Positions 5,262 to 5,743 of a DNA stretch of 5,743 nt are shown in pieces. The notes beneath the pieces were generated by a model that did not search any database, was not told where the DNA came from, and saw nothing but the letters and a program-made list of their open reading frames with translations. The translations under genes and the position numbers were made by a program. Source of the stretch: Oscillospiraceae bacterium (GTDB lineage: Bacteria; Bacillota; Clostridia; Oscillospirales; Oscillospiraceae); contig JAFQSI010000349.1 in assembly GCA_017409645.1 (NCBI GenBank), positions 1 to 5,743 of the forward strand. Direction: 5' to 3'. Position 1 is the stretch's first letter, and every line of letters begins with the position of its first letter.

Positions 5262-5743
5262 TCAGGAAAAGGCCAGCTCCTCCCCCTCCAGTACGGCCTG
5301 GACCGTGCCGGGCATGGTGGAGCAGCGCAGCAGGAATGTGGACAGCGGTCCCTCCACCCGGTTCTGGATCAAACTCCGCAGCTGCCGGGCCCCGCCCTTG
5401 CCGGTGCAGCCGGCGGCGAGACGGTCCGCCAGCTCCGGCGGAAAGCACAGCTGAAGGCCCTGCTTCCTGGCCCGGAGCTTCAGCTGGTCCAGATATTTCT
5501 CCGCGATGGCCGCCATGGTCCCGCCGGACAGGCTCCTGAACACCAGCACCTCGTCCAGTCTCCCCAGAAATTCCGGGGTGAAGCTCTGGCGCAGGCTCTT
5601 TTCCGTCCGGTCCGCCCGTCCCTCCGGATTGAAGCCCAGGCCCTCCGATGCGACCTCGCCCCCAGCATTGGTGGTCATGATGACCACGCAGTTGCGGAAG
5701 CTGACCCGCCGTCCGCCGGAGTCCGTCAGGCAGCCCTCCTCCA
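5262..5743 (-). CDS. Clp/Hsp100 AAA+ ATPase (ClpA/ClpC-like), C-terminal part cut by the window edge
   Basis: Only the last 159 complete codons are present. They cover the end of the second AAA+ module and the small C-terminal lid domain of a Clp unfoldase, which uses ATP to unfold proteins, often for ClpP. Numbering from the first full codon (5741), EEGCLTDSGGRRVSFRN (1-17) leads into the sensor-1 strand VVIMTTNAG at 19-27. FTPEFLGRLDE at 54-64 contains the arginine finger R61. GKGGARQLRSLIQ at 114-126 carries the sensor-2 arginine R119. The TTNAG form resembles ClpA more than the TSN form common in ClpC and ClpB, but the diagnostic ClpP-binding loop and N-domain are outside. The protein ends in TGA about 20 residues beyond the lid domain, with no long tail. 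It is separated from mraZ by 224 bp with hairpins and a promoter, so it is probably a separate transcription unit. Confidence 0.9.
   Translation of the reverse strand, partial: EEGCLTDSGGRRVSFRNCVVIMTTNAGGEVASEGLGFNPEGRADRTEKSLRQSFTPEFLGRLDEVLVFRSLSGGTMAAIAEKYLDQLKLRARKQGLQLCFPPELADRLAAGCTGKGGARQLRSLIQNRVEGPLSTFLLRCSTMPGTVQAVLEGEELAFS

Overview
The window is the front end of a division and cell wall (dcw) cluster from a GC-rich, Gram-positive bacterium. The gene order is mraZ, rsmH, ftsL, a PASTA-containing class B PBP, then murE. The SpoVD/PBP2-type PBP, the strong AGGAGG-type ribosome binding sites and the GC-rich codon use suggest a member of the Clostridia, possibly an Oscillospiraceae-like gut lineage. 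That placement is inferred from gene content and has not been searched. Every gene lies on the minus strand, so transcription runs from high to low coordinates.

Layout in reading direction. 5743-5262 is the C-terminal part of a Clp/Hsp100 AAA+ unfoldase, cut by the window edge. 5261-5038 is an AT-rich intergenic region. It holds a GC hairpin just after the clp stop, a LexA-box-like palindrome, an AT-rich inverted repeat, a good sigma-A promoter (TTGATT, 17 bp, TATAGT) and three boxes at exact 10-bp spacing that look like the MraZ operator. Then come mraZ (5037-4609), rsmH (4612-3677, overlapping mraZ by 4 bp), ftsL (3652-3188), a 101-bp gap with a strong hairpin, the PBP (3086-768) and murE (748 to the left edge, incomplete).

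The genes fit together as an operon for making and building septal peptidoglycan. MraZ is the autoregulator. RsmH methylates 16S rRNA. FtsL is a bitopic divisome protein that normally works with the septal synthase. The PBP cross-links glycan strands. MurE adds the third amino acid of the peptide stem. Intergenic gaps are short (a 4-bp overlap, 24 bp and 19 bp) except before the PBP, where the hairpin may set that gene's expression apart.

I see no undescribed system, mobile element, CRISPR array or RNA gene. The most interesting material is regulatory: the phased MraZ boxes, the possible SOS box upstream of the dcw promoter, and the hairpin before the PBP.
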